The notes under the pieces: generated by a model
Seen by the model: only the letters and a program-made list of their open reading frames with translations
What the model was told of the DNA's origin: nothing
Databases searched by the model: none
Part shown: positions 47,502-54,133 of the stretch, piece after piece
How positions within the stretch are numbered: position 1 is the stretch's first letter
Layout: every line of letters begins with the position of its first letter
NCBI GenBank assembly: GCA_000434015.1
Contig: HF999504.1
Location: forward strand, 1 to 56,163
Reading direction: 5' to 3'
Source: Clostridium sp. CAG:571
Lineage (GTDB): Bacteria > Bacillota > Clostridia > TANB77 > CAG-508
Length of the DNA stretch: 56,163 bases
Program-made: the position numbers and the translations under genes

Positions 47502-47678
47502 CTATTTACTCTCGATTAAATATTTATTATCTTCATTTACTTTATATATTTCATAACCTTTATACTCACACATTGCTCGAAGTTTTTTCTCTTGCTCTGG
47601 TAAACTAAATCCCTCGCGAGCTTGATCTTCTGTACTAACACGAATATATAGACCGGCAACTTTCTTTTCATTATTCAT
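47502..47678 (-). pseudogene. Truncated serine recombinase (N-terminal stump)
   Basis: 58 codons, ATG 47678 after AAAGGAG. VAGLYIRVSTEDQAREGFSL is the start of large serine recombinases, with the catalytic Ser in YIRVSTEDQ; full proteins have 400-550 residues. After GYEIYKV the sequence leaves the family pattern and stops at ESK. It is the remnant of a mobile element. It lies right behind the attenuator at 47703-47752, and its own sense is the same. Confidence 0.8.
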
Positions 47679-47702
47679 AAAACTTCAACTCCTTTTACTA
47701 AA

Positions 47703-47752
47703 AAAGAGGAGGCAATAGTATTTAATAAAGTCTAAATACTACTGACTCCTCA
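47703..47752 (-). terminator. Attenuator hairpin before the recombinase stump
   Basis: A 19-base stem with one mismatch and one GU pair: GAGGAGTCAGTAGTATTTA with TAAATACTATTGCCTCCTC, followed by T6. The left arm lies inside the leader ORF 47722-47799, so a ribosome finishing the leader would block the hairpin. Confidence 0.8.
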
Positions 47753-47799
47753 ATTAATTCAATATTATAAATTTTCGATATCTTGTGTTTATTTATCAT
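47722..47799 (-). CDS. Leader peptide overlapping the attenuator
   Basis: 25 codons (starts MINKHKISKIYNIELIEE, ends VVFRLY). GGAGG lies 6 bases before its ATG. The stop codon is inside the loop of the terminator. Leaders of this build precede inducible antibiotic-resistance or mobile-element genes. The codons are not enriched in one amino acid, so control by ribosome speed or stalling is more likely than by one tRNA. Confidence 0.55.
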   Translation of the reverse strand: MINKHKISKIYNIELIEESVVFRLY

Positions 47800-47843
47800 C
47801 GATGTACCTCCATTTCTAGAGCATACCTCTTCATTGGTTATTT

Positions 47844-47871
47844 ATAATATCACTTTTTTTAGATTTGTCAA
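47844..47871 (-). promoter_or_regulatory. Promoter of the attenuator leader
   Basis: Minus strand TTGACA (47866-47871), 16-base spacer, TATTAT (47844-47849). Confidence 0.75.
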
Positions 47872-47921
47872 TTCACTTTATATGGAATAAGTAGTATCTA
47901 TAAGAAGTTGGTATATAAATA

Positions 47922-48197
47922 TTAATTTAATTTTTTAATAAATGACTCTAATTCGTTAATTTCAAGTTTGTTTGATAAATTACCTACATAAATAGTTTTT
48001 GAGTAGTTAAATGCTAGAAATGTAATACCTTTAATAATTATTCTATGTGGCTCTATATATGATAGATTAGTTCTATCAATTTTCCTTATATTACCATTTA
48101 TTATTGTTGGGGTAGTATTACAAAATCCACATATAAATTCAATTTTCTTTTTTAATTCATCATCAAACTCTAATTCTTTCTTTACAATATTAATCAT
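47922..48197 (-). CDS. Small protein, unknown function
   Basis: 91 residues, starting after AAAGGACAG. Predicted mixed alpha/beta with CGFCNTTPTIINGNIRKI (a CxxC) and a middle strand ITFLAFNYSKTIYVGN. I do not recognise a family. It lies between tRNA-Leu and the recombinase remnant, on the same strand, in the accessory patch. Its good ribosome site and normal codon use argue that it is real. Confidence 0.55.
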   Translation of the reverse strand: MINIVKKELEFDDELKKKIEFICGFCNTTPTIINGNIRKIDRTNLSYIEPHRIIIKGITFLAFNYSKTIYVGNLSNKLEINELESFIKKLN

Positions 48198-48306
48198 TTA
48201 AACCTGTCCTTTCTTTAATTAACAATAAAAAAATACCAACTTCTTTTAGAAATTGATATTTTCTATATTAAATCCAAGACTATAAAAGTCTGGACAGATT
48301 TTCCAA

Positions 48307-48391
48307 TGGTGCGGATGAAGGGACTTGAACCCCCACGTCGTTGACACTGGTTCCTAAGACCAGCGCGTCTGCCAATTCCGCCACATCCGCA
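48307..48391 (-). tRNA. tRNA-Leu (anticodon TAG)
   Basis: Acceptor arms TGCGGAT/ATCCGCA, D-arm with GGCGGAATTGGCAGACGCG, anticodon stem CTGGT/ACCAG with loop CTTAGGA (anticodon TAG), a long variable arm (GTGTCAACGACGT) and T-arm GGGGGTTCAAGTCCCTT. CCA is encoded. It reads CTA and, by wobble, other CTN Leu codons. It borders the accessory patch, as integration sites often do. Confidence 0.95.
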
Positions 48392-48584
48392 TTTGATTGA
48401 CAATAATAATATTAGCACATTATTCAGTTTCTTGTCAAGTACATTTATAAAAAATATTTTTATAGTTGTAAATTTTTTTATAAATTATTATTTATCTTAT
48501 ATCTTACATTTATTCAGCCCAAATTTTTCATGTAATTTTACTTTATGTATATAGATTGTATAATAAAAGAAGTTAATGTAATAT

Positions 48585-48636
48585 TAAAAAGATTCAAATA
48601 CTAAATTTTACTTTAGTATTTGAATCTTTTATTTTT
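48585..48636 (-). terminator. Terminator after hsp20
   Basis: AAAAGATTCAAATACTAAA pairs perfectly with TTTAGTATTTGAATCTTTT, 19 bp, with T-rich ends; it lies 48 bases past the hsp20 stop. Confidence 0.75.
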
Positions 48637-48683
48637 ATAAAATTGCTAATAAATCATTTTTACTATTAATTAATATTTAATAT

Positions 48684-49109
48684 TTAGTCTTCTATTTGTA
48701 TATATTTTTTATCTTTCTTTTCTTTTTTCTCTTCTTTCTTTGGAACTTCTATTTTTAATGTTCCGTTTTTAAAAGATGCTTTAATATCTTCTTCTTTTAC
48801 TTCATCTCCTACATAAAAGCTTCTAGAACATTCACCTGAAAATCTTTCTTTACGCACAAATTTTCCTTCTTCTTTTTCGTCTGTATTTTTACTTACTGTT
48901 GCATGAACTGTCAAATATCCATCTTCAATCTCAATATTAATATTTTCTTTTTCATAACCAGGCAAATCTATATCAATTAAATATTTGTCCTTTTTTTCTT
49001 TAATATCTGTTTTCATCATTTTACTTTCTCCATCATTAATAAAAAATGGGTCCTTAAACATTTCATCTAACAAATCAAATTCATTTTTTCTTCTTGGTAT
49101 CATCATCAT
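48684..49109 (-). CDS. Small heat-shock protein Hsp20
   Basis: 141 residues. The alpha-crystallin domain spans about 32-128: DIKEKKDKYLIDIDLPGYEK, VKEEDIKASFKNGTLKIEVPKK with the GTLxIxxPK motif. ATP-independent holdase chaperone that binds unfolding proteins. The start runs MMMIPRRKNEFDLLDEMF; any of the first three Met codons may be used (AAAGGAG before them). No CIRCE element is seen upstream, so HrcA control is unlikely; a palindromic GTGTTGACAC motif lies in the leader at about 49138-49147. Confidence 0.92.
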   Translation of the reverse strand: MMMIPRRKNEFDLLDEMFKDPFFINDGESKMMKTDIKEKKDKYLIDIDLPGYEKENINIEIEDGYLTVHATVSKNTDEKEEGKFVRKERFSGECSRSFYVGDEVKEEDIKASFKNGTLKIEVPKKEEKKEKKDKKYIQIED

Positions 49110-49198
49110 AATAAATCACTCCTTTAAAAATTTTTATGTGTTGACACTTTTATCGTTAGCACACTGTATAAAAAGTACTTTTTATTTTTTATAATTGT

Positions 49199-49226
49199 AT
49201 TATATTACTATTTTTAGCAGAGTCAA
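49199..49226 (-). promoter_or_regulatory. Promoter of hsp20
   Basis: Minus strand TTGACT (49221-49226), 16-base spacer, TATAAT (49199-49204). It gives an mRNA leader of roughly 80 bases that can form weak hairpins. The rest of 49227-49377 shows nothing further. Confidence 0.7.
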
Positions 49227-49379
49227 GTGTTTATTGCTAATATTCACATAATATTCACATTTCTGCCATATTAGTGTAACAATTAAAAATAATCTTTACT
49301 AAGTTATACTCGTTTATATTTTACACAATTTTTATAATTTTATGAGAATCAAATTTTTCTTTTTTTTGCAAATTTTATA

Positions 49380-49426
49380 AAAGCCTTAAATTGCTAAACA
49401 ATTACTAACAATTTAAGACTCTTATA
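49380..49426 (-). terminator. Terminator after nrdG
   Basis: AGTCTTAAATTG pairs with CAATTTAAGGCT on the minus strand, followed by TTTTATAAA. It closes the nrdDG operon. Confidence 0.65.
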
Positions 49427-49433
49427 AAATTTA

Positions 49434-49982
49434 TTAATTTGCTTTTTTTATTTCTTCATCTTCTATATCTGCCCAAATAATTTTATTTAATTTTATACTT
49501 TTTTGAACATCTATTAATCTCTGATTTTCTGATCCTCTAAATTTTAATGAAGGATTTTTTTTCTCTATTTCAAATTTTCCATCCACTATAACATCAATAT
49601 TGTCAACAAGCTCTCTTGTTTCTTCCCAATTTTTATACATTTTTCCCATTACATCTTTTTCAAAATCAAAACCTGTATAGCACCATATTGTTTTATTTGG
49701 AAATTTTTCTTTAACTTTTTTTACTAATTCTACTAACCCTTTTTGATTTGCATATTCTAAAGGTTCACCTCCAAGTAAAGATAGTCCTTCTATATAATCT
49801 CTATCCAAATCTTTTAAGATTTTATTTATTGTTTCTTCATTAAATTCATTTCCATAATTAAAATTCCAAGCAATTTCATTAAAACATCCTTTACAATGGT
49901 GATTACATCCACTCACAAAAAGTGAAACTCTAACTCCCGGCCCATTTGCTACATCACATTCTTTTATTGTTGCATAATTCAT
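49434..49982 (-). CDS. nrdG: Anaerobic ribonucleotide reductase activase NrdG
   Basis: 182 residues. Radical-SAM activase that generates the glycyl radical of NrdD. Cluster motif GCNHHCKGCFN (CxxxCxxC) near 30-40, preceded by DVANGPGVRVSLFVSGCN, and the GGEPLE motif. Its start is 24 bases after the nrdD stop, so both come from one mRNA. Length and motif order match NrdG. Confidence 0.95.
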   Translation of the reverse strand: MNYATIKECDVANGPGVRVSLFVSGCNHHCKGCFNEIAWNFNYGNEFNEETINKILKDLDRDYIEGLSLLGGEPLEYANQKGLVELVKKVKEKFPNKTIWCYTGFDFEKDVMGKMYKNWEETRELVDNIDVIVDGKFEIEKKNPSLKFRGSENQRLIDVQKSIKLNKIIWADIEDEEIKKAN

Positions 49983-50006
49983 AGTTAATCCCCCATTTCT
50001 TTAGTT

Positions 50007-52133
50007 TTATAAATGTAATACTCTTGCTTTAATCTCTTTTGTTTTTCCTTCATTCCAGAAGTTTTCTCCTAAATAGCCACATGTTCTTCTTGTAACATTC
50101 ATTTTATTGTGATCCTTATTTCCACATTGAGGACATTCCCATTCATTATTATCATTAATAATAATTTCTCCATCAAATCCACATACATGACAATAATCTG
50201 ATTTTGTGTTAAACTCTGCATATTGAATATTATCATATATAAATTTAACAACTTCTTCTAATGCTTTTAAATTATTTCTCATATTTGGTATTTCTATATA
50301 TGAAATAGCTCCTCCTGAAGATATGTTTTGAAATTCACTTTCAAATGATAATTTTTTAAAAGCATCAATTTTTTCTCTTACATCAACATGATATGAGTTT
50401 GTATAATATCCTTTATCTGTTACATCTTTAATTTCTCCAAATTTTTCTTTATCTATTTTTGCAAATCTGTAACATAAACTTTCTGCTGGAGTTCCATATA
50501 AAGCAAATCCAAGTCCTGTTTCTTTTTTCCATTTATCAGTTGTCTCTCTTAAATGTTTCATTACCTTTACTGCAAATTCATGACCTTCTTTAGTTGTATG
50601 TGATACACCTTTCATTAATTTTGTAACTTCATACACCCCTATATATCCTAAAGATAATGTTGAATATCCATTTTTTAATAATTTATCTATTTTTTCGCCT
50701 GATTTTAAACGAGCAATTGCTCCATATTTCCAATGAATAGGGCTTGTGTCTGATAAAGTTCCAAGTAATGCATAATGTCTACACATTAATGCTTCATAAC
50801 ATAACTCTAATCTTTCATCAAATAGTTTCCAGAACTTATCTTCATCGCCATCTGCTATAATACCAATTTGTGGTAAATTTATACTTACAACACCCTGATT
50901 AAATCTTCCTTCAAATTTATAATTTCCATTTTCATCTTTCCATGGAGATAAGAAGCTTCTACATCCCATTGGACTAAATACATTACCTTCATAATTTTCT
51001 TTCATTTTTTTTGCAGATATATAGTCTGGATATAATCTCTTAGAAGAACATTTAACAGCAAGTTTTGTTAAATAATCATATTTTCCTCCCTTTAGACAAT
51101 TATGTTCATATAGAACATATATCAATTTTGGAAATGCAGGTGTAATATATACCCCTTTTTCATTTTTTATTCCTTCATATCTTTGTTTTAAAATTTCCTC
51201 TACAATCATTGCATTTTCTTCTATATATTCATTTTCTTCATCTAAGTTTAGGAATAATGTTACAAAAGGAGATTGTCCATTTGTAGTCATTAATGTATTA
51301 ATTTGATATTGTATTGTTTGAACACCTGCTGCAAGTTCTGTTTTTAATCTTTTTTCCACAATACTATCTATAATTTCTTGAGGTAATTTATCTTTATAAC
51401 TATTTTCTAATTCTCTTTTAAATTTTTCTTTACTTTTTCTTAAATATTTTCCTAAGTGTTTTAAATCTACAGATTGTCCACCATATTGGTTACTAGCTAC
51501 AGCAGCAATTATTTGTGTTGTTACTGTACAAGCTACTTGAAAGCTTTTGGGACTTTCTATTAACTTTCCGTTCATTACTGTTCCATTATCTAACATATCT
51601 CCAATGTTAATTAAACAGCAATTAAAAATAGGTTGTAAGAAATAATCTGCATCATGAAAGTGTAAAATTCCTTCTTCATGCGCTTTTGTAATTTTTTCAG
51701 GTAATAACATTCTTTTGGTTAAATCTTTTGAAACTTCTCCTGCTATATAATCTCTTTGTGTTGATGCAAGTACTGTATTTTTATTTGAATTTTCTTCTGC
51801 AAGTTCTTTATTTTGATTTTTTATTAATCCAAGTATTGATTCATCTGTTGTATTTTGTTTTCTAACTAATGCTCTTGTATATCTGTATACTATATATTTT
51901 TTTGCAAGTTCAAATTTTTCAAACTCCATTAATTTTTGCTCTATTATATCTTGAATATCTTCTACTAAAATTCTCTTTTTATCTAAATCTTCTATATAAT
52001 TTGTTATTTCTTTTATCTGCTCTTTTGTCGCTTTTTGTCTTCCTTTTACTTCACTATTTGCTTTTTCTATTGCAGTTATAATTTTATCTCTATTATAATC
52101 TACTGCTCTTCCGTCTCTTTTTATTACCTTCAT
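50007..52133 (-). CDS. nrdD: Anaerobic ribonucleoside-triphosphate reductase NrdD
   Basis: 708 residues. Makes deoxyribonucleotides under anaerobic conditions using formate and a glycyl radical. An N-terminal ATP-cone (1-90) for allosteric control, then the catalytic barrel with FHDADYFLQP, GGQSVDLKHLGKYLRK and PMGCRSFLSPW. The end holds a zinc site (CHVCGF and CPQCGN) and the radical glycine in RTCGYLGENFW. The start is after GGGGAGG. Upstream is a class II-spaced operator for the divergent Crp/Fnr regulator. Confidence 0.97.
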   Translation of the reverse strand: MKVIKRDGRAVDYNRDKIITAIEKANSEVKGRQKATKEQIKEITNYIEDLDKKRILVEDIQDIIEQKLMEFEKFELAKKYIVYRYTRALVRKQNTTDESILGLIKNQNKELAEENSNKNTVLASTQRDYIAGEVSKDLTKRMLLPEKITKAHEEGILHFHDADYFLQPIFNCCLINIGDMLDNGTVMNGKLIESPKSFQVACTVTTQIIAAVASNQYGGQSVDLKHLGKYLRKSKEKFKRELENSYKDKLPQEIIDSIVEKRLKTELAAGVQTIQYQINTLMTTNGQSPFVTLFLNLDEENEYIEENAMIVEEILKQRYEGIKNEKGVYITPAFPKLIYVLYEHNCLKGGKYDYLTKLAVKCSSKRLYPDYISAKKMKENYEGNVFSPMGCRSFLSPWKDENGNYKFEGRFNQGVVSINLPQIGIIADGDEDKFWKLFDERLELCYEALMCRHYALLGTLSDTSPIHWKYGAIARLKSGEKIDKLLKNGYSTLSLGYIGVYEVTKLMKGVSHTTKEGHEFAVKVMKHLRETTDKWKKETGLGFALYGTPAESLCYRFAKIDKEKFGEIKDVTDKGYYTNSYHVDVREKIDAFKKLSFESEFQNISSGGAISYIEIPNMRNNLKALEEVVKFIYDNIQYAEFNTKSDYCHVCGFDGEIIINDNNEWECPQCGNKDHNKMNVTRRTCGYLGENFWNEGKTKEIKARVLHL

Positions 52134-52167
52134 TTTTATATTCCTCCCCTATGTGTAAGATGACTTA

Positions 52168-52210
52168 ATTATACATTAACTTCCATGTTTTTCTGTTGCA
52201 ATTGCAACAG
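52168..52210 (-). promoter_or_regulatory. nrdD promoter with Crp/Fnr-type operator
   Basis: Perfect 18-base palindrome CTGTTGCAATTGCAACAG at 52193-52210. The -10 box TATAAT is at 52168-52173 on the minus strand. The palindrome centre lies about 41 bases before the expected start, the class II activation position of Crp/Fnr proteins. Confidence 0.75.
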
Positions 52211-52323
52211 ATTATGGTTTTAACTAGTTACATTTTTATTATTTTCCTTATTTCTAAGGAGTTAACATTTAAAATTTTTTTATTACATTTTTGTAACAAA
52301 GTTATTACGTCTATCTCTTTTTA

Positions 52324-52353
52324 GTTGCAATTGCAACACTTTTTCTGTATAAT
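52324..52353 (+). promoter_or_regulatory. Regulator promoter with overlapping operator
   Basis: TTGCAA (52325-52330), 17-base spacer, TATAAT (52348-52353). The same palindrome core GTTGCAATTGCAAC (52324-52337) covers the -35 box, a placing expected for autorepression. Confidence 0.75.
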
Positions 52354-52405
52354 AGCTAATATCAATAATTTTACTAATAAAAACATAAAGGATGTGTATT
52401 TATAT

Positions 52406-53026
52406 ATGGACAATTATTCAGACTTTTTTATTGATTTTGCAAAAAACTGTTCAAAAACTCAGAAAAAATCTTTCAAAAAAAGCGAAATTATAACTACTTA
52501 TATTGCAAAAAGGAATCAATTTTGTTTGCTATTATCAGGAGAAGCAAACTTAATTCGTTATGACTTTAATGGTAATAGAACTATTGTTGAACACTTTTCT
52601 ACAGGTGCAATTTTTGGTGAAATTTTTTATACTGTAAATACAAATAATGAATTATTTGTAGAAGCAAAAAAAAATAGTACAGTGATGTTTTTTAGTTATG
52701 ATAATGTAGAAAACAAATGTGATACCAATTGCACATTTCATAATAAATTAATACAAACTTTACCATCTTTATTTTTAAACCAAATTATAGAATTAAATAT
52801 GCGCATAGAACTTTTAAGTAAAAGAACAATAAGAGAAAAACTTTTAGCTTATTTTACTATCATATCTACTAGAAATATTAGTAAATCTTTTACAATTCCT
52901 TTTTCTTTAACTGATCTAGCAGATTATTTAAGCATTGATAGAAGTGCTATGATGAGAGAACTTGGCATTTTAAAATCTGATGGTATAATCGAAAAAAGTG
53001 GAAACAGAATTACTTTATTATATTAA
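52406..53026 (+). CDS. Crp/Fnr-family transcriptional regulator
   Basis: 206 residues from ATG 52406 (AAAGGATG before it). An N-terminal cyclic-nucleotide-type sensor domain with SGEANLIRYDFNGNRTIVEHF and GAIFGEIFYT, a dimer helix, and a C-terminal helix-turn-helix with LTDLADYLSIDRSAMMRELGI. Cysteines in NKCDTNCTFHNKL (about 108-113) could sense redox or hold a cluster; they are not at the FNR N-terminal positions. Divergent from nrdDG with shared palindromes, so it is the likely activator of anaerobic dNTP synthesis. The effector is unknown. Confidence 0.87.
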   Translation: MDNYSDFFIDFAKNCSKTQKKSFKKSEIITTYIAKRNQFCLLLSGEANLIRYDFNGNRTIVEHFSTGAIFGEIFYTVNTNNELFVEAKKNSTVMFFSYDNVENKCDTNCTFHNKLIQTLPSLFLNQIIELNMRIELLSKRTIREKLLAYFTIISTRNISKSFTIPFSLTDLADYLSIDRSAMMRELGILKSDGIIEKSGNRITLLY

Positions 53027-53098
53027 TATATAAATCTTTATTAAGTTATATTTTACTAGACAACCTTATCTTATAGTTCATCTTTAAATATAAAATAG

Positions 53099-53142
53099 AA
53101 AAAAGTTTAATCATAAATTATTTATAATTAAACTTTTTTACA
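53099..53142 (+). terminator. Terminator after the Crp/Fnr gene
   Basis: AAAAGTTTAATCATAAA pairs with TTTATAATTAAACTTTT followed by TT; 75 bases past the stop on the plus strand. Confidence 0.7.
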
Positions 53143-53185
53143 TTTTTCAAAATAAAGCTATATTAGTAAACTTTATTTTGAAAAT
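53143..53185 (-). terminator. Terminator after the small-protein operon
   Basis: TTTTCAAAATAAAG pairs with CTTTATTTTGAAAA; on the minus strand it lies just past the stop at 53257 of the +1-read small protein. Confidence 0.65.
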
Positions 53186-53256
53186 TTTTCTCATTTCTTA
53201 TTTAATTTATTAGCTTTTTACTATATTTAATTAACACATAACGCATATGTTACATT

Positions 53257-53725
53257 TTATTTATATTTTTTTATTATTTTCTTTATTTTATTTATTATTC
53301 GTATAAATATATTTTCTTTTTTTACTATAATTAATCCGATTATTTTTTTCTTTCTTATCATACTTATATTCTTCATTCTTAATATTTCTTGATTTAAAAA
53401 TATCTTGATTCTGATATCTCAATCTCATTTCTCCAGCTTTTACTAATTTATCTTCATTTAATTTTTTAGTTATTGCATTTTTTTGAATATCATTAGCCCA
53501 AAAGTTTAAAAATATATATCCTAAAATAGCTCTAGTTTCTCTTAATATTATTTGATTTTCTAAGTCTAAATTTTCATTATATTCAAATTTATAATTAACA
53601 TTCATTTTTGATTTCAACATTTTTATAAAATTCTTTGGAATTAAATTTACATCATCTTTACTCACATACTTTAAAATCGTATACACTTCTTTATAGGCAT
53701 TTGGAATATTTTCGCTTCTTATCAT
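53257..53725 (-). CDS. Amidoligase-cluster small protein B, with a likely +1 site
   Basis: 155 residues through a +1 shift at CGG 53336-53338; in zero frame it would be 145 residues. Helical and basic: NAYKEVYTILKYVSKDD, TRAILGYIFLNFW and AGEMRLRYQNQDIFKSRN. The +1 tail reads GLIIVKKENIFIRIINKIKK and resembles the tail of a decayed paralog at 45305-45535, while the zero-frame tail does not. So the shift is supported by a second copy inside this window. No known family. It follows small protein A by 3 bases in the amidoligase cluster. Confidence 0.68.
53336..53338 (-). other. +1 frameshift site in small protein B (in-frame CGG)
   Basis: Zero frame: AAT AAT CGG ATT AAT TAT and 13 more codons. 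Skipping C gives AAT AAT GGA TTA ATT ATA GTA AAA AAA GAA, a tail matched by the paralog remnant. This is the site where zero frame is not plainly wrong by itself. Confidence 0.65.
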
Positions 53726-53728
53726 TCG

Positions 53729-54133
53729 TTATTCACCTCTTTGCTCCTTTAAATAGCTTTTTAATATATCTTTTGCAAACTTATTTACTATAATATAATT
53801 ATCTTTGCTTTCAGGAACATTAGTATATTTAATAAATACATTTGATTCTTTTTTTTCTAATAAAACAATATTTCCACATATTAATAAAGACAAAATATAA
53901 GTAAATTCATCTTTTATTATAAATTTTCCATTAATGTTATCACAACTACAATTATCCACTATTTCCATTTTTTTATTTAATGTGTTTGCCATCGCTAACA
54001 TTTTCATTTTATTTTTTCTTTGTTCTAATGTTAATTCATAATATTTTTCATCAATTAATTTTTTTACTAATTCATTAATTGTATTACATTGATAATCATT
54101 TTTCTTTTCTATAGCTATTAGATTATTTAACAT
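53729..54133 (-). CDS. Amidoligase-cluster small protein A, unknown function
   Basis: 134 residues, alpha/beta, starting MLNNLIAIEKKNDYQ. Segment VDNCSCDNINGKFIIKDEF holds two Cys; the second half has strands with NIVLLEKKESNVFIKYTNV. No family recognised. Its start overlaps the amidoligase end by 11 bases, and the next gene begins 3 bases after its stop, so the three are translated as a unit. This close packing suggests a partner or substrate of the amidoligase. Confidence 0.6.
   Translation of the reverse strand: MLNNLIAIEKKNDYQCNTINELVKKLIDEKYYELTLEQRKNKMKMLAMANTLNKKMEIVDNCSCDNINGKFIIKDEFTYILSLLICGNIVLLEKKESNVFIKYTNVPESKDNYIIVNKFAKDILKSYLKEQRGE

Noticed and set aside
49130..49160. A CIRCE element before hsp20
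   Set aside because: Only part of one half-site resembles it; the TTAGCACTC-N9-GAGTGCTAA pattern is absent.
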